A stretch of 64,000 bases of DNA from Siphonodentalium dalli (lineage: Eukaryota; Mollusca; Scaphopoda; Gadilida; Siphonodentaliidae), in assembly GCA_032622095.1 (NCBI GenBank), contig CP136066.1, forward strand, positions 197,026,816 to 197,090,815, read 5' to 3'. Under the pieces are notes generated by a model. It made no database searches and was not told the origin of the DNA. It saw only the letters and a list, made by a program, of their open reading frames with translations. The translations under genes and the position numbers were made by a program. Shown one piece after another: positions 35,691 to 46,834 of the stretch (the stretch's first letter is position 1; each line of letters begins with the position of its first letter).

Positions 35691-36301
35691 TGTAGAAGTT
35701 ATAGATAACGATAACGTGCATGATCAGTGAACCACGATTAGTTAAGTTACATCGCATGTTAATTTTCGCTAGACCCAGTGAAATATTTTGGCGGGAGGGG
35801 AGGATCACACAAGTTACGACAACCGTTTAGTTTGGATTATTAATCTTTGGACAGCCATAACTATGTTTACCGAAACCACAGACACAATTTCGTCTACGTT
35901 CGTCTACTTTCGTCTACATTCGATTAAGAAGTGATTTAGGGTCTAGGACTAACCATATGCACACATGGGATCGTCAGAAATATGATTCGTTGTGAGATCG
36001 GCGTTTAATTTACAATAACGTCTTTATAATGCAACTCGAAACTTGCAAAATCAATTCCCAGAAAATTTTATATATATCCTGGGATATAAACACATAGATA
36101 TGAATCAATGACACCTATTCGAAAAAAGTTTCTATCAATTATCACAAATTTTATTTAGAATTGCTTAGAACAGCCGTGTGACGTTTGTATGGGCTATTTT
36201 AATAAAAACAGAAATCCGTGCGAAAACGTTCGGAGCAAGACGTTCCCAGAAGGACACCGCTATGTTTTTAGCAGCATCAATCACTGCAAATGTTATTTCA
36301 A
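34400..36301. other. Intron 3 candidate; (TA)n only
   Basis: A (TA)n microsatellite occupies 35643-35685 and a short hairpin (CTGCCCA..TGGGCAG) lies near 34958. No coding signal is seen. Confidence 0.45.
35643..35685. repeat. (TA)n microsatellite
   Basis: About 21 uninterrupted TA units. Confidence 0.95.
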
Positions 36302-36755
36302 TCTCATATATATTTTGAAAACCTCTGTTTGTATGTTTGTATGTTTGTCTGTCTGTCATTTATACAAATCTACGATTCTCGACCGATCGGGACGAAACTT
36401 GGTACATGTGTGTAGTTTGACCAGGCGGTCGTCCTTGTCGTATTGACGAGCCCGTGCGGCGCCCGCTTCGCGCATGCGCAGACGAGATCTCGGAAACGGG
36501 TGGAGCTATCGACTTGAAATTTGCTATGTGAATGTATCTTACCCCGGATACGAAATTTATCGGGTCGCCGAGCCCGTGCGACGCCAGCTTCGCGCATGCG
36601 CAGACGAGATATCGGAAACGGGTGGAGCTATCGACTTGAAATTTGGTATGTGAATGTATCTTGCCCCGGATACGAATTTTATCGGGTCGCCGAGCCCGTG
36701 CGACGCCAGCTTCGCGAATGCGCAGACCAGATCTCGGAAACGGGTAGAGCTATCG
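36302..36755 (-). mobile_element. HINE/pearl-like element, downstream unit of dimer
   Basis: Minus-strand copy with the 3' end at 36302 (TCTCATATATATTTTGAA on the plus strand), the GTCTGTCTGTC tract and three core blocks. Its 5' end is missing: at 36755 it starts inside a core block, exactly where the upstream unit ends. Confidence 0.6.
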
Positions 36756-37265
36756 TCTCATATATATTTTGAAGACCTCTGTCTGTCTGTTTGTCTATTT
36801 GTTTGTCTGTCTGTCATTAATACAAATCTACGATTCTCGACCGATCGGGACGAAACTTGGTACGTGTGTGTAGTTTTACCAGGCGGTCGTCGTTGTCGTA
36901 TTGGCGAGCCCGTGCGACGCCCGTGCAGCGCATGCGCAGACGAGATCTCGGAAACGGGTGGAGCTATCGATTTGAAATTTGCTATGTGAATGTATCTTGC
37001 CCCGGATACGAATTTTATCGGGTCGCCGAGCCCGTGCGACGCCAGCTTCGCGCATGCGCAGACGAGATCTCGGAAACGGGTGGAGCTATCGACTTGAAAT
37101 TTGCTATGTGAATGTATCTTGCCCCGGATACGAATGTTATCGGGTCGCCGAGCCCGCGCGACGCAATCTTCGCGCATGCGCAGACCAGATCTCGGAAACG
37201 GGTGGAGCTATCGACTTGAAATTTGGATTTTGAATAGCCCGGACAACGTCGGGCTCATCGGCTAG
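36756..37265 (-). mobile_element. HINE/pearl-like element, upstream unit of dimer
   Basis: A complete minus-strand copy, with CTAGCCGATGAGCCCGACG ending at 37265 on the plus strand and the ATATATGAGA end at 36756. It carries three core blocks, each with GCGCATGCGC. It abuts the next unit head-to-tail with no extra base, as in the pair at 3564-4691. Confidence 0.65.
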
Positions 37266-38969
37266 TTATATATATACCACGATCTTGAGATAGAAGTAAA
37301 ACACTTTATATTATTTTCCACAGTTAAATTGCTCTAATTGTCGGAAAATAAACGTTGTATTAATCGCGTGTCCTAGCGATCGAATACCGAAATGTTATTT
37401 GTTTTCGTATCAGGCTTCATATCGTTGCTACCTGCGAATCGCAAAAAATAATGCAAAGGGAAGCCACCGGACTATTTCAGAGCTCGATCTGTTTAAATTG
37501 AGTTACTGCCCTTCCATCGTTACCTTAGATCTTGTTTACAATGTCTGTTTCCGGATTTAATATTAAAGGTACATGATCGAAATTAAAGAAATTATAACGA
37601 TCTTAAAAGGACAGATTGAATAAATCCAATTCAGATCTCGTCAATGTTGTGATATTATTTAGTCCTTTATGTCTGAATGACTAGTGAATCTCACCAGGTT
37701 GCAACTGACTGGTACACATAACGATTGCTACTACTAGCGTTGCTCCTGGTCAATTATGTTCTCGATTCCAGCAGTTATCTGACATTGATGCAAATGACTT
37801 TAACTAGCAACAAATTAACAACAACAACACAATGCGAACAACCAGGGCTGTCATGATGTTAACTTATTTCAGGCATTTCTAATCAGCAAGAATGAGCAGC
37901 GTACGGCAGTGTTTATTCACATGTTTTTTTAATATCCACAAACATAATAATTGTTACATCTACGGCTCATATATAGGTAGAAAAATATATTAGTACTCTT
38001 CAATTTGATGTCTCTGATGTAAAGTTGGTTCAAATGAACGCAGACCGGCTGTTTTTTCACTTGTTCGACATGATGTCCAATCCAGCTTGGTCAAAGACAC
38101 AGTTTTATACATACTCGCACTATCACTGTCACTATCGACGGTAAGTGGAATATGAAAGTTCAGTTATTGTCCAACCTCGTTGCACTAACGAAAATAGGCA
38201 CAAAAACAAAGAGGCAAATTTGGGGACTATATGTTTCGTTGCAAGGCAGAGCGCGCAATACTGTCGTATACGGTTGTGAAGCGTCTCAGCCAGCGCCGTG
38301 CATGTATGTAGTTTACATGCATTTTTCAGCTTCTTTTAAAGAATATGATTTGTTAAAAAGGCATAAAGCTCTAGTTTTTCATGTGATATACAAGATCTTC
38401 AACTCGTTATGTTAGATATATAAGATTTATGAAACTCCATGATAAAGTCTTATATCCCAACATAACTCGTTGGAGATCCTCTACATAATTATATACATGA
38501 ACGTTCTGGATAGCGTGCTTATACGTACTACAAGATTTGTGCTCATGTACGTTTGTCTTACATGTATATTCATCATATATACTCCATACAGGTCCACATG
38601 TATGTTTATAGATCGGCATTCGTGTTAATCCAATATTTGTGTATTTGTTTGACTGTTCTAACTATTTTATTGTGTTGCGTATGAACTATAAATAAATGTA
38701 GTAACGGCCGTCTTATCAGGTGAAGTTATAATTTAGACTTCCCTAGTCTCAAAGTGATGATTTTAATAAATACGAGATATATGTGGCTGTTATGTGGTGT
38801 GACTGGATACATTAAATTGAAGAGTAATAAGATATCGTTCTACCTTTACTGGAGGGGTTTATATGTACCAAATATTATTTTGTGTATTGGGGTGGTGGTG
38901 GGATCAATCTGTGTTGTGGGGACCTGTGGGTTTATTTATCCAGATATGCTTTGCCAATACTTATCAACT
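37266..38969. other. No gene recognised
   Basis: The only relation found is the repeat at 37955-38080, paired with 19560-19720. The remaining frames are short and lack domains. Confidence 0.4.
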
Positions 38970-39600
38970 TGCATGCTCTCAGTCAGAAAGAAAGGTGGTT
39001 CTGAATATGAATCCAAAACACTCAGAGCATACTATTCATCCATTTACACGAACATACGTGACAAACAAACTTTGTTTCAATTATTGTTAGTAACCACCAG
39101 TTTTCAAAATGCAGACATGCACTCAAAAACAAGCAGATACATGTAAAAGGAATGGGCAAGGGAACAAGTCATTAGCTGACGACCCCTTGCCAGACACTGA
39201 TATCGATTCAGTTTACGCTGCAGAAGTTCTGGGTCCATACAATCTAACATCAGTGATGAACGCCATGTGGTTCATGTGCACAACACATTTTGGGATGAGG
39301 ACTGGATAAGAATCCCACTCTCTACGACGGTGTGATATTGAGCTACGCACGGACGATAGAGGGCTGGCGTATTATATATACACACAGGCGAGTCAAACCA
39401 AAACTCGAACCGGGGGGAAATCCTAGGGATATAAGGCTAACCAAGCTCAAGGCTTGTTCAACTGGAACCACAGTCAGAGATCCGGTAACGATATATGAGC
39501 TCCACTCTAAACAACGACCGGGCGGAAAAAGAACTCCGACAGCCCATTTTTCCTTCCTATCAACGACAAGTGATGACACAAAGAAAATCTATGGCGTATG
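38970..39600 (+). pseudogene. Tyrosine recombinase (Crypton/ZMYM2-like DUF3504) remnant
   Basis: Four pieces follow in order. VRKKGGSEYESKTLRAYYSS is the N-terminal region. GQGNKSLADDPLPDTDID leads to VLGPYNLTSVMNAMWFMCTT and HFGMR. PGGNPRDIRL comes next, and DPVTIYELHSKQRP last. This order and wording match the DUF3504 domain of ZMYM2-like proteins, derived from Crypton tyrosine recombinases. At least two frame changes occur (near 39140 and 39310). The catalytic C-terminal HxxR..Y part is missing because a LINE fragment follows directly. Confidence 0.7.
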
Positions 39601-39737
39601 AAAGGCCTGACAGCGCCAATACAAAAATATTTAAGTATTCCATCCAAACAGGCCAACTACCATCAGACTGGAAAGCTGCAAATGTGACTGCCATCTACAA
39701 AATGGGCGACAAACATGCTGCTGAGAACTATATATAC
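39601..39737 (+). pseudogene. LINE reverse transcriptase fragment (N-terminal part)
   Basis: The frame reads IFKYSIQTGQLPSDWKAANV then TAIYKMGDKHAAENY. This is the segment just before the RPVSL motif in CR1-like/jockey-group reverse transcriptases. It stops at a fold-back palindrome. The C-terminal part of a similar enzyme lies 2.9 kb downstream, so one LINE copy may have been split by insertions. Confidence 0.75.
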
Positions 39738-39842
39738 GTTATAAGCACGGCGTCCGATTTATAAGCGATATAAAGATCACAAGCGCCCGGAGGGCGCGCG
39801 TGGTGTTTATGTCGATTATAAATCGGACGCCGTGCTTATAAC
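39738..39842. repeat. Fold-back palindrome with GC core
   Basis: GTTATAAGCACGGCGTCCGA at the left is exactly mirrored at the right. Pairing continues less perfectly to a central GCGCCCGGAGGGCGC. Confidence 0.9.
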
Positions 39843-40700
39843 ATATTTATAACACCCAATCAGCCCGAGAAACTAACAATCAGTAATGAGTTGCTCTTAC
39901 CAATTAAATATGTGGTCAGTCTCACAAATCTGGTCCAGTGAATACAAATCAATACCCTATAGTCGATATTAGACCCAGCTAGTTCATCGCATTGTATTTG
40001 TGCCGAATCATTACATTTTAATGGACCTTTCTTTAATTAAAGAGCACATTACTCTTCTCTTCTTTTGTTCATTATCCCCACGTATCGGAATGATTTATTC
40101 CATACATTCGAAGACGGATTTATAATATCACAAGAAGCATTTTCGACCAATGTAAGTTATCAAATGGGGTCCTGTTATCGACCTTTATTTACTTTAACAA
40201 TATGTTAGTTGTTGTCTATGCTGTATGCTGTATGTCGTTGATTACACATGTTCATTGTGTTTGTGAGGGGGGGGGGGGGCTACTAAATTTGCCACTTTGC
40301 AGGACAATAACTGCAGAATTTCGCCGACTAAGCAAATGCCTATGCAACTCATCCGAATGCCCCCGATCTGAAGTTTTGGTATGGCGTACTCGGTATTACA
40401 AACTGCTCTTATTTAGTTATTAACGTTTATATCTTTACCATGATGTATACCCCCTGTCATTCACGATGTCGCTACGTCACTGCATTTGCTTGAGCGAAAA
40501 CATGGCACGACAGCCCATATCAGTAACGCTCACCTCGGTGACAAATTAATTGTTTGAATGATCTGGAAATCATAACTGGTCAATCAAGGCGTGCGCAGCG
40601 AATACAATACATATACCTATTGTAATAACGACAGACCGTTTGATAGAACAGTTGGCAACTTAAAGATCTTTACAGTAAATAAAGGTCGATCACGGGACCT
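39843..40700. other. No recognisable feature
   Basis: A run of 13 G is at about 40266. No element ends or domains are found. Confidence 0.4.
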
Positions 40701-40704
40701 CATT

Positions 40705-40750
40705 AGATAACTTCCATTGGTCGAGGGCTGATTGGCGTGGTATAAATACC
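40705..40750 (+). promoter_or_regulatory. Promoter-like CCAAT/CCAAT/TATA cluster
   Basis: Two inverted CCAAT words (ATTGG at about 40716 and 40730) precede TATAAATA at 40741-40748 within 40 bases. The spacing is what an animal Pol II core promoter shows. A 65-codon frame begins 48 bases after the TATA word. In AT-rich DNA such a cluster can arise by chance. Confidence 0.35.
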
Positions 40751-40795
40751 AGTATCACTAACATGTGTCAGATGTAAAATACTTGAACACATAGC

Positions 40796-40993
40796 TTGCA
40801 GGCATATACATTCGGACATTTAGAGAAGCACAAGCAACCACGGCTTTCAATCTGGATATTCATGTGCGATGCAGCTCGTGATCACCGCCCACGACCTGAT
40901 GAAGCATATGACGAAGAAAAGCAAGTCAACATTGCAATCCTGGACAAACTGCGGAATAAAGGGGAAAACTTTGGACTGCCGATATCTTCCTAG
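40796..40993 (+). CDS. Small open frame behind the promoter-like cluster
   Basis: 65 codons, unknown function. The C-terminal two thirds is strongly charged (DHRPRPDEAYDEEKQ, LDKLRNKGENFG) and differs from the hydrophobic or Tyr-rich chance frames around it. There is no signal peptide, membrane segment or known domain. A second in-frame Met (MCDAARDH) could be the true start. It may be a genuine small gene, the last piece of a decayed gene, or chance. Lectin-gene intron 3 would lie around it on the opposite strand. Confidence 0.25.
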   Translation: MQAYTFGHLEKHKQPRLSIWIFMCDAARDHRPRPDEAYDEEKQVNIAILDKLRNKGENFGLPISS

Positions 40994-41094
40994 TCAACAT
41001 ATCCTCGAGCAAATACGCACATAATCGACCTACAATGTGAATTAGGTATATACATAATGTGATTATTTTATTCTGATAATCGAATCATACCCCT

Positions 41095-41290
41095 TATTTC
41101 ATGTTATGGTGCAGGCCAAAGTGAAAACACGTGTTAAAAAGCTTACACCTGACAAGTCGCGAATTGGCTTCTGTGTGTCATTGTCCGCACATAATCTGCT
41201 TAAAATCAATAATATGACCAAAATGCTCTAATTTTCAGCACATTATCGACTCAAACGGAGACAGTTCTATGCACATTATCTACCTAAAAC
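41095..41290 (+). repeat. Copy of diverged interspersed repeat F5
   Basis: GTGAAAACACGTGTTAAAAAGC, split here as GTGAAAACACGTG and TTAAAAAGC, is followed by TTACACCTGACAAGTCGCG, TCCGCACATAATC and TTTTCAGCACATTATCGACT. The order is as in the 18715 and 45560 copies. Confidence 0.45.
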
Positions 41291-41325
41291 AAGAGGTGGC
41301 ATCAGAGATGCTGTGTCTCGTGTTC

Positions 41326-42550
41326 GGTGGCTTACCGCCGGTGGCTTACCGCCGGTGGCTACCGCCGGTGGCTACCGACAATTGGTGTGCATCAGTATCG
41401 GTAGACTAATTAATAGGTAAAATCGAAAAATGTCTAATTAAGGGCCATAACTCTATCAAATTTTATCGGGCCAGGCTGGTTTTCGAACTCGTCCGAAATA
41501 TTCTTGGCAAGTACGTCTATTCCAAATTTTAAACATATCGGAGGACGTTTGTTGAAGTTATCGCGCTAACGAGCTAAAAATTCACGAAAAATGTCTAATT
41601 AAGGGCCATAGCTCTATCAAATTTTATTGGGCCAGGTTGGTTTTCGAACTCGTCCAGGATATTATTGGAAAACACTTATATACCAGATTTTAGTTGAATC
41701 GGATGACGTTTGTTGAAGTTATCGCGCTAACGAGCTCAAAATTCGTACAAAATGACTACTTAAGGACCATAACTCTATCAAATTTTATCGGACCGGGCCG
41801 GTTTTCTAACTCGTCCGAGGTATTCTTGGGAGACACCTATATATCAAACTTTCAATCAAATAGGATGATGTTTGTTAAATTATCGCGCTAACGAACTGAA
41901 AATTCGTGAAAAATGACTAATTAAGGGCCATAACTATATCAAATTTTATCGGACCAGGCCGGTTTTCGAACTCGTCCGAGATATTCTTGGGAGACACCTA
42001 TATACCAAATTTCAATCAAATCGGATAACGTTTGTTGAAGTTATCGCGCTAACGATCTGAAAATTCGTGAAAAATGACTAATTAAGGGCCATAACTCTAT
42101 CAAATTTTATCGGACCAGGCCGGTTTTCGAACTCGTCCGAGATATTCTTGGGAGACACCTATATACCAAATTTCAATCAAATCGGATAACGTTTGTTGAA
42201 GTTATCGCGCTAACGATCTGAAATTCGTGAAAAATGACTAATTAAGGGCCATAACTCTATCAAATTTTATCGGACCAGGCTGGTTTTCGAACTCGTCCGA
42301 GATATTCTTGGGAGACACATATATCCCAAATTTCAATCGAATCAGATAACGTTTGTTGAAGTTGTTGCGCTAACGAGCCTAAAATCAGTGAAAAAATGGG
42401 AAAGGGCCATAACTCTGTAATAAATGTGCGGACGAACCCAAATTTTGTTTTAATCCGTCAATAAACGGGCCGCCACCCGATCGCCCGCCCGCCGCCCGCC
42501 GTCCCTCATCAAACTATAAGTCGAGTTTTGGAAAAAAACTCGACTAACAA
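41326..42550 (+). mobile_element. Tandem-core element with GC tract and terminal hairpin
   Basis: It opens with four copies of a ~14-base word (GGTGGCTTACCGCC). Six core units of about 160 bases then run from 41415 to 42420. Each has TAATTAAGGGCCATAACTCT, ATCAAATTTTATCGG, 'TTTTCGAACTCGTCC', GATATTCTTGGGAGACACC and GTTGAAGTTATCGCGCTAAC. A CCCGCCCGCCG tract follows, then the hairpin AGTCGAGTTTT..AAAACTCGACT at 42519-42545. Repeat core, GC tract and 3' hairpin without TIRs again suggest a HINE/Helitron-type element, different from the one at 3564. Such 'AAGGGCCATAACTC' repeats are, as I recall, common in bivalve and gastropod genomes. Confidence 0.6.
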
Positions 42551-42599
42551 GTTAAATTATAAGCAGATTATATGCGGGTTTTCGAGAGAACATGCTGTC

Positions 42600-43440
42600 C
42601 TAGTATATAGAGAGATCAGAGTTATCGCTGAAGGGACACAATCCATGAACGAAGCTGCAGATTATCGTGTACCACAAAGAACTATATTTGGGACCCCTAC
42701 TATTCCTATGTTATATAAATGACCTGCCGACCAAAATAAAATCCCAGGTGCGCCTATTCGCGGACGACTGTCTTCTCTATCGAGACATGGCCAACTTCGC
42801 CAACCTCATACCACTGCAATACGATATACAATATCTCGACAACTGGGTAAAGACATGGGGAATGAAGTTTAACACCAACAAATGTTAAATACTATGACCA
42901 AGGAAGAAGACGAACTTTAACTACACCCGTAACGGCAACATCATAAAATATGTCCAATAACACCCTTACCTCGATCTCACTATACTAGTAAGTAGCACCC
43001 TGACTTTGGACATCAACATTCACACCATCTGCAGGAAGGCAAATTTCACCATGACATTCCTATGAAGAAACCTGATTAATTGCCCAGATAATTTAGGAAA
43101 ACAGGATGCATATCGCTCGTCAGACCCGTTATGGAATATGTTGACATCTGTTCATAGGATCCACACCGACAGGATGATGTTAACAAACTCAAACGGGTAC
43201 AGAGAAGAGGGGCTCGCTTCATTAAACAAAAATAAAGACAGAAGACAAGAAAAGGGAGACATGACGACACGACAAAAATACTGCAGAATCTCCAGCTGAC
43301 ACCCTTGGAGAAGCGAAGGAAGATCGACATATTGGCCTTGATAAATAAGCAGGTGGGTGTGCTGGTCCCGGCTATTACCCCCCACACAAATACTCGATAC
43401 CTTGCACAAACCGTATACGAAGAGAAACCAACACATTAAA
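42600..43440 (+). pseudogene. LINE reverse transcriptase fragment (catalytic part)
   Basis: The frames give VIAEGTQSMNEAADYRVPQR (the usual SGVPQG region, worn), then LLFLCYINDLPTKIKSQVRL followed by FADDCLLYR, the F-A-D-D catalytic box. LDNWVKTWGMKFNTNKC follows. Later come RPVMEYVDICS and TPLEKRRKIDILALINKQVG in the C-terminal thumb region. Several frameshifts and stops break it. This is a CR1-like element on the same strand as the 39601 fragment. Between the two lie a fold-back, unassigned DNA and the tandem-core element. Confidence 0.85.
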
Positions 43441-43989
43441 GACTACTGTACGCGCCAACTACCAAGACATATCATTCATAACAATACACAGTGCTTTATT
43501 CCACCGGCAATCTTTCTTTGTTCAATCGGTATGTGACTGGAATCAGTTGTAGAAACCACCACTCCCTCTAGGGTATGCGCAATACGGATATGTGTCCTTG
43601 GTACGAATGATTCAAAGCCCCTGTTGCTGACATATGTGATTCATACGCCCAACTAATATGCATCCAGGATCCAACAAAAAGCTGACACCACATTGTTCAA
43701 ATTTCGACGTAATTCAGTTTCACGACTCTTGATATGATGGCGCCGTGGATATTACTTCGGCGTGAGTGAACACTAGTCATAATTTTCTACAGTCCAGCTC
43801 ATTTGTGGTTTCACCTACAACAAATGGCACCATCCAGAATGTTACTTTGCAGGAATAAGCAAGTGAATGACCGACAATGTCTTCCTAATACGTTCTGGTT
43901 GAAACGAATTGTATTGAAATTCCTATATTATAAAATGTCGACAATTTAGCAATTTTATAAACAATATACATTTTCAACCGAAACGAGAA
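43441..43989. other. Possible worn LINE 3' end, otherwise nothing
   Basis: Fragments of a reading frame may continue the LINE to about 43640. Beyond that I see no feature. Confidence 0.35.
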
Positions 43990-44516
43990 TTAAAGATACG
44001 GGCGGCGTTGGCGGTGGGTATGCTGTTAAAATATCCAGCTCCACCAAAAACCGCCATAAACAGAAAGAATAGTAAAATATAGACAGACATTGTTCTCATG
44101 CCAATCAGAAATATGGCATAAACAGTATGTTAGTGTCAAATGTTTTTCCTTTGTTATGTAAACAAAAGCAAAACACGTTACAGAACCTGGCTTGTGTTTA
44201 GATCCGGATATAGTAAACATAAAGAGCGTTATTGTTACTGTTTTTCTGATATGGAAATAATAAAGAGCGTTTATATAATTTGTGTGTGATTGACCGCTAT
44301 AATTGCGCTGTGTTATGTAAACAGCAGCAAAACTTCTGTAACACGAGAAGGTTCTTGTTTAAGTACAACATCGTACGTCTTGACGACAATATACTATTTA
44401 CGTACTGATTATGTTTGGCATATGAACAAAATTATATATATTTTAATATTCCTTCTGTTTATGGCGATTTGAACAAATATGAATATTTATGCAACAAACG
44501 CCGCCCGTGCCTTTAA
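43990..44516 (+). mobile_element. ~500-bp TTAA-ended MITE, family P3
   Basis: It runs from TTAAAGATACGGGCGGCGTT to AACGCCGCCCGTGCCTTTAA. GC-rich ends pair for about 20 bases. It is closest to the 59501 copy, while the 7311 and 15222 copies form another subgroup. Internal CATAAACAGTATGTTA and TAAAGAGCGTTTAT are conserved. Confidence 0.85.
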
Positions 44517-45189
44517 ATCGACATATTTTCTTGAAAACTGGAGATGCTACTTCAACATAAATGCGATGGGCATGGTTTGCAAACCTGTCAAACAATGGAG
44601 TAGCAGGACTCATGATACGATTCATGTGTTGACGAGTGCGTTTTCATTCATTAGGTATACACACATTGTTTGTTGAAGAATAATGTTCATATACAGTACG
44701 TACATGTATGACTGCATACCCGCCCAATCAATATCTCGAACCAAGAAATTATTTTCTGACAGTTATATATTTTTCATCAGAATTACGAGCTCTTGGTCAC
44801 GTAGATGTTGGTTGGAATATCAGAATATCATATCAATCTCGACATTTTCATTGTGACATGGACGATCACCACAAACGCCATACGTATATCTAACCCATTA
44901 TAGACAACATACTAAATATCAACAAGAAAAATACAACAAAGGAAATTGGTGAATTTTGATAAATACATTCGCGAAAAATTGGTACAATATCTAATTTGTG
45001 GCTTTTCGGGGATGTTTTTAAAACATTCCAGTTCACACGTCCTTCAATTTTTATACACATTTTGTATCTCTTACCGTACCTATTACAGAAAAGAAAACTA
45101 TCCCATATTCGTTAAGTATTATTTTAAAGATGGTAATAAAATTTAAGTTCATATAGAGATTCAGATTCAAATAATGCCGATATGGGCTT
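44517..45189. other. No recognisable feature
   Basis: AT-rich DNA with short frames lacking domains. Confidence 0.4.
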
Positions 45190-45790
45190 ATTTGTGTTTT
45201 GAAATAAGTTCAATATGAGCTTATTTTCAGGAGAACAGGCTGAATTTATGGCCTAGTATTTTTTTAAAATTAAAGTATAGTGAAGAGATGATACTTTATG
45301 CATATATTGTTGAGAAGGCACAAATATAAAACCAAACGTTTGTTCTATATATTGCATGGACTTATTAGCCGGATTTGCCTATTGCACATAACTGTCGTAA
45401 TGAAATGCCACATTTCAGGTAATGTAGTTAAGTAAATTCAGTACATTGATACCCTCATGCCATGTATTTATCATATAACACTTACAAATACCAGGTTAAA
45501 CTTACTGTGAAGTAACTTCCCCAAACAATGCTGATAAAAATTGGCCTATGACCCTATTAATATTTGGTGAAAACACATATTAAAGAGCGTACACCTTATA
45601 AGGCGTGAGTTGTTTATTTTTTCGTGATATTGTCTGCACACAATGAACTTGTAATAAGTTATTTATGAGTCGATAATGTAACTAAATCACTCTCATCTTC
45701 AGCGGGTTATGTACTCAAAATGAGGCGATTCTACGCCGCGGTTACTATAAGCCGATAACGTGCCGACTTTCGGGAGAACAGGCCGAATAA
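45190..45790 (+). repeat. Copy of diverged interspersed repeat F5, longest
   Basis: It contains two GAGAACAGGC phrases (45232, 45776) and the central blocks AGAGCGTACACCTTATAAGG, TCTGCACACAATGAACTTG and TTTATGAGTCGATAATG. It is the best representative of F5 in the window. Confidence 0.45.
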
Positions 45791-46568
45791 TCACCTTCCA
45801 AATGTATTAATATTTGACTCTTCGTGGTAAATGTGTGCTTAATATATCCTGAGAAATCCTTTATTAGCGCGCGCCGCGTGTATACTGTTCTCCAAAGTCT
45901 TGATAGCTGTGGTCCGCTGGGCATTTTATTTATAGATAATGTTTTTTTTCGGTTTAAAAGTCGAACTGCGCGACCAGGAGGCCGAGTCCGGTAAAAGGTG
46001 TAGTTGGGAATTTCAATTTCGTTTATTGTCCTTTACATTATTATGTCAATAATGTTGATATTTGGTTTGTGACAAGCTATGTCAATTACCAATAAAAGAA
46101 ATTTAAAAGATAATTTGTAAGTCTTATATTTCAACTTTTATAGATATTTTTCGTTCTGCAGCCCACTGATGGTTGTGGTCGGAGACGGCCGAGTCGGCCG
46201 CCGGTTCGTTAATAAAGTGCTGGTTTTTATTGTTATTTTAACGGAATTCTGAGTTGGTCATTCGCGAAACCAATATTTTTTATATTCTATAATTACAATC
46301 ATGGGTATATAATATATGATCTTGAGCGCGTTACCATTTCTGACTCTGGTTTTCTTGTTGATAATGTCTTGCAATAGCTTGCCTAGCATTATGTATAACT
46401 GGAGTAAACGCCATTACTGAATTTCATTTCACCTCTGACGCCAGCCGAGCTTCCAGCTTTGATCAATGCAATCTGCACCACTTTATATAAAACTTTCTCC
46501 AGCTTAACAATCCACACGTATATCTATTTGTTTTGTAAATAGAATGATCTTTATATCTAGGAACTCAC
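45791..46568. other. Intron 3 candidate of lectin copy B, 5' end
   Basis: Nothing recognised apart from the donor at 46568. Confidence 0.4.
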
Positions 46569-46786
46569 CGATTTTTTTTGTTGAACAGACGAAGGCCATA
46601 CCATTTCCGGTCACACTGGAAGGTACGGAACAGGTGAATTGGTACCACTGCCGATTGACCGATATAATGCATGAACTATATACAACCGGTATCTTGATTG
46701 CCCATGGAAACCATGTTGCTGGCTCTCCATCATCATGCTGCCAATCCCCATTTAGATGTGTGATGCCGATCCACGCATCTGCGTCA
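46569..46786 (-). CDS. C-type lectin copy B, exon 3 (CTLD second half)
   Basis: Between acceptor ..CACAATTACAG and donor ATCG|GTGAG is an open frame of 72 codons. It reads DADAWIGITHLNGDWQHDDG, then EPATWFPW, CIISVNRQWYQFTC and FVCSTKK. WIGI is the conserved core strand of C-type lectin domains, and three cysteines complete the disulphides begun in exon 2. The usual Ca/sugar motifs EPN/QPD and WND are not present. GEPATW and RQWYQFTC stand in their places, so classical Ca-dependent sugar binding is uncertain. The exon enters in phase 2 and leaves in phase 1, matching its neighbours. It is intact, unlike the copy at 6464. Confidence 0.85.
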
Positions 46787-46834
46787 CTGTAATTGTGGTT
46801 ACATATCGTTACACGTTCACTTATTCATTCAGCT
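46787..46834. other. Intron 2 of lectin copy B, acceptor side
   Basis: This stretch is homologous to 6671-6720 (GTAATTATGTG, CATTCA). It ends where a LINE tail begins with GATAGATAGATA. Confidence 0.5.

Noticed and set aside
38754-39146. 130-codon plus frame with a hydrophobic stretch, suggesting a membrane protein
   Set aside because: Its last third is recombinase text (VRKKGGSEYES..). The first part has no conserved feature, so the frame is a chance extension upstream of the remnant.
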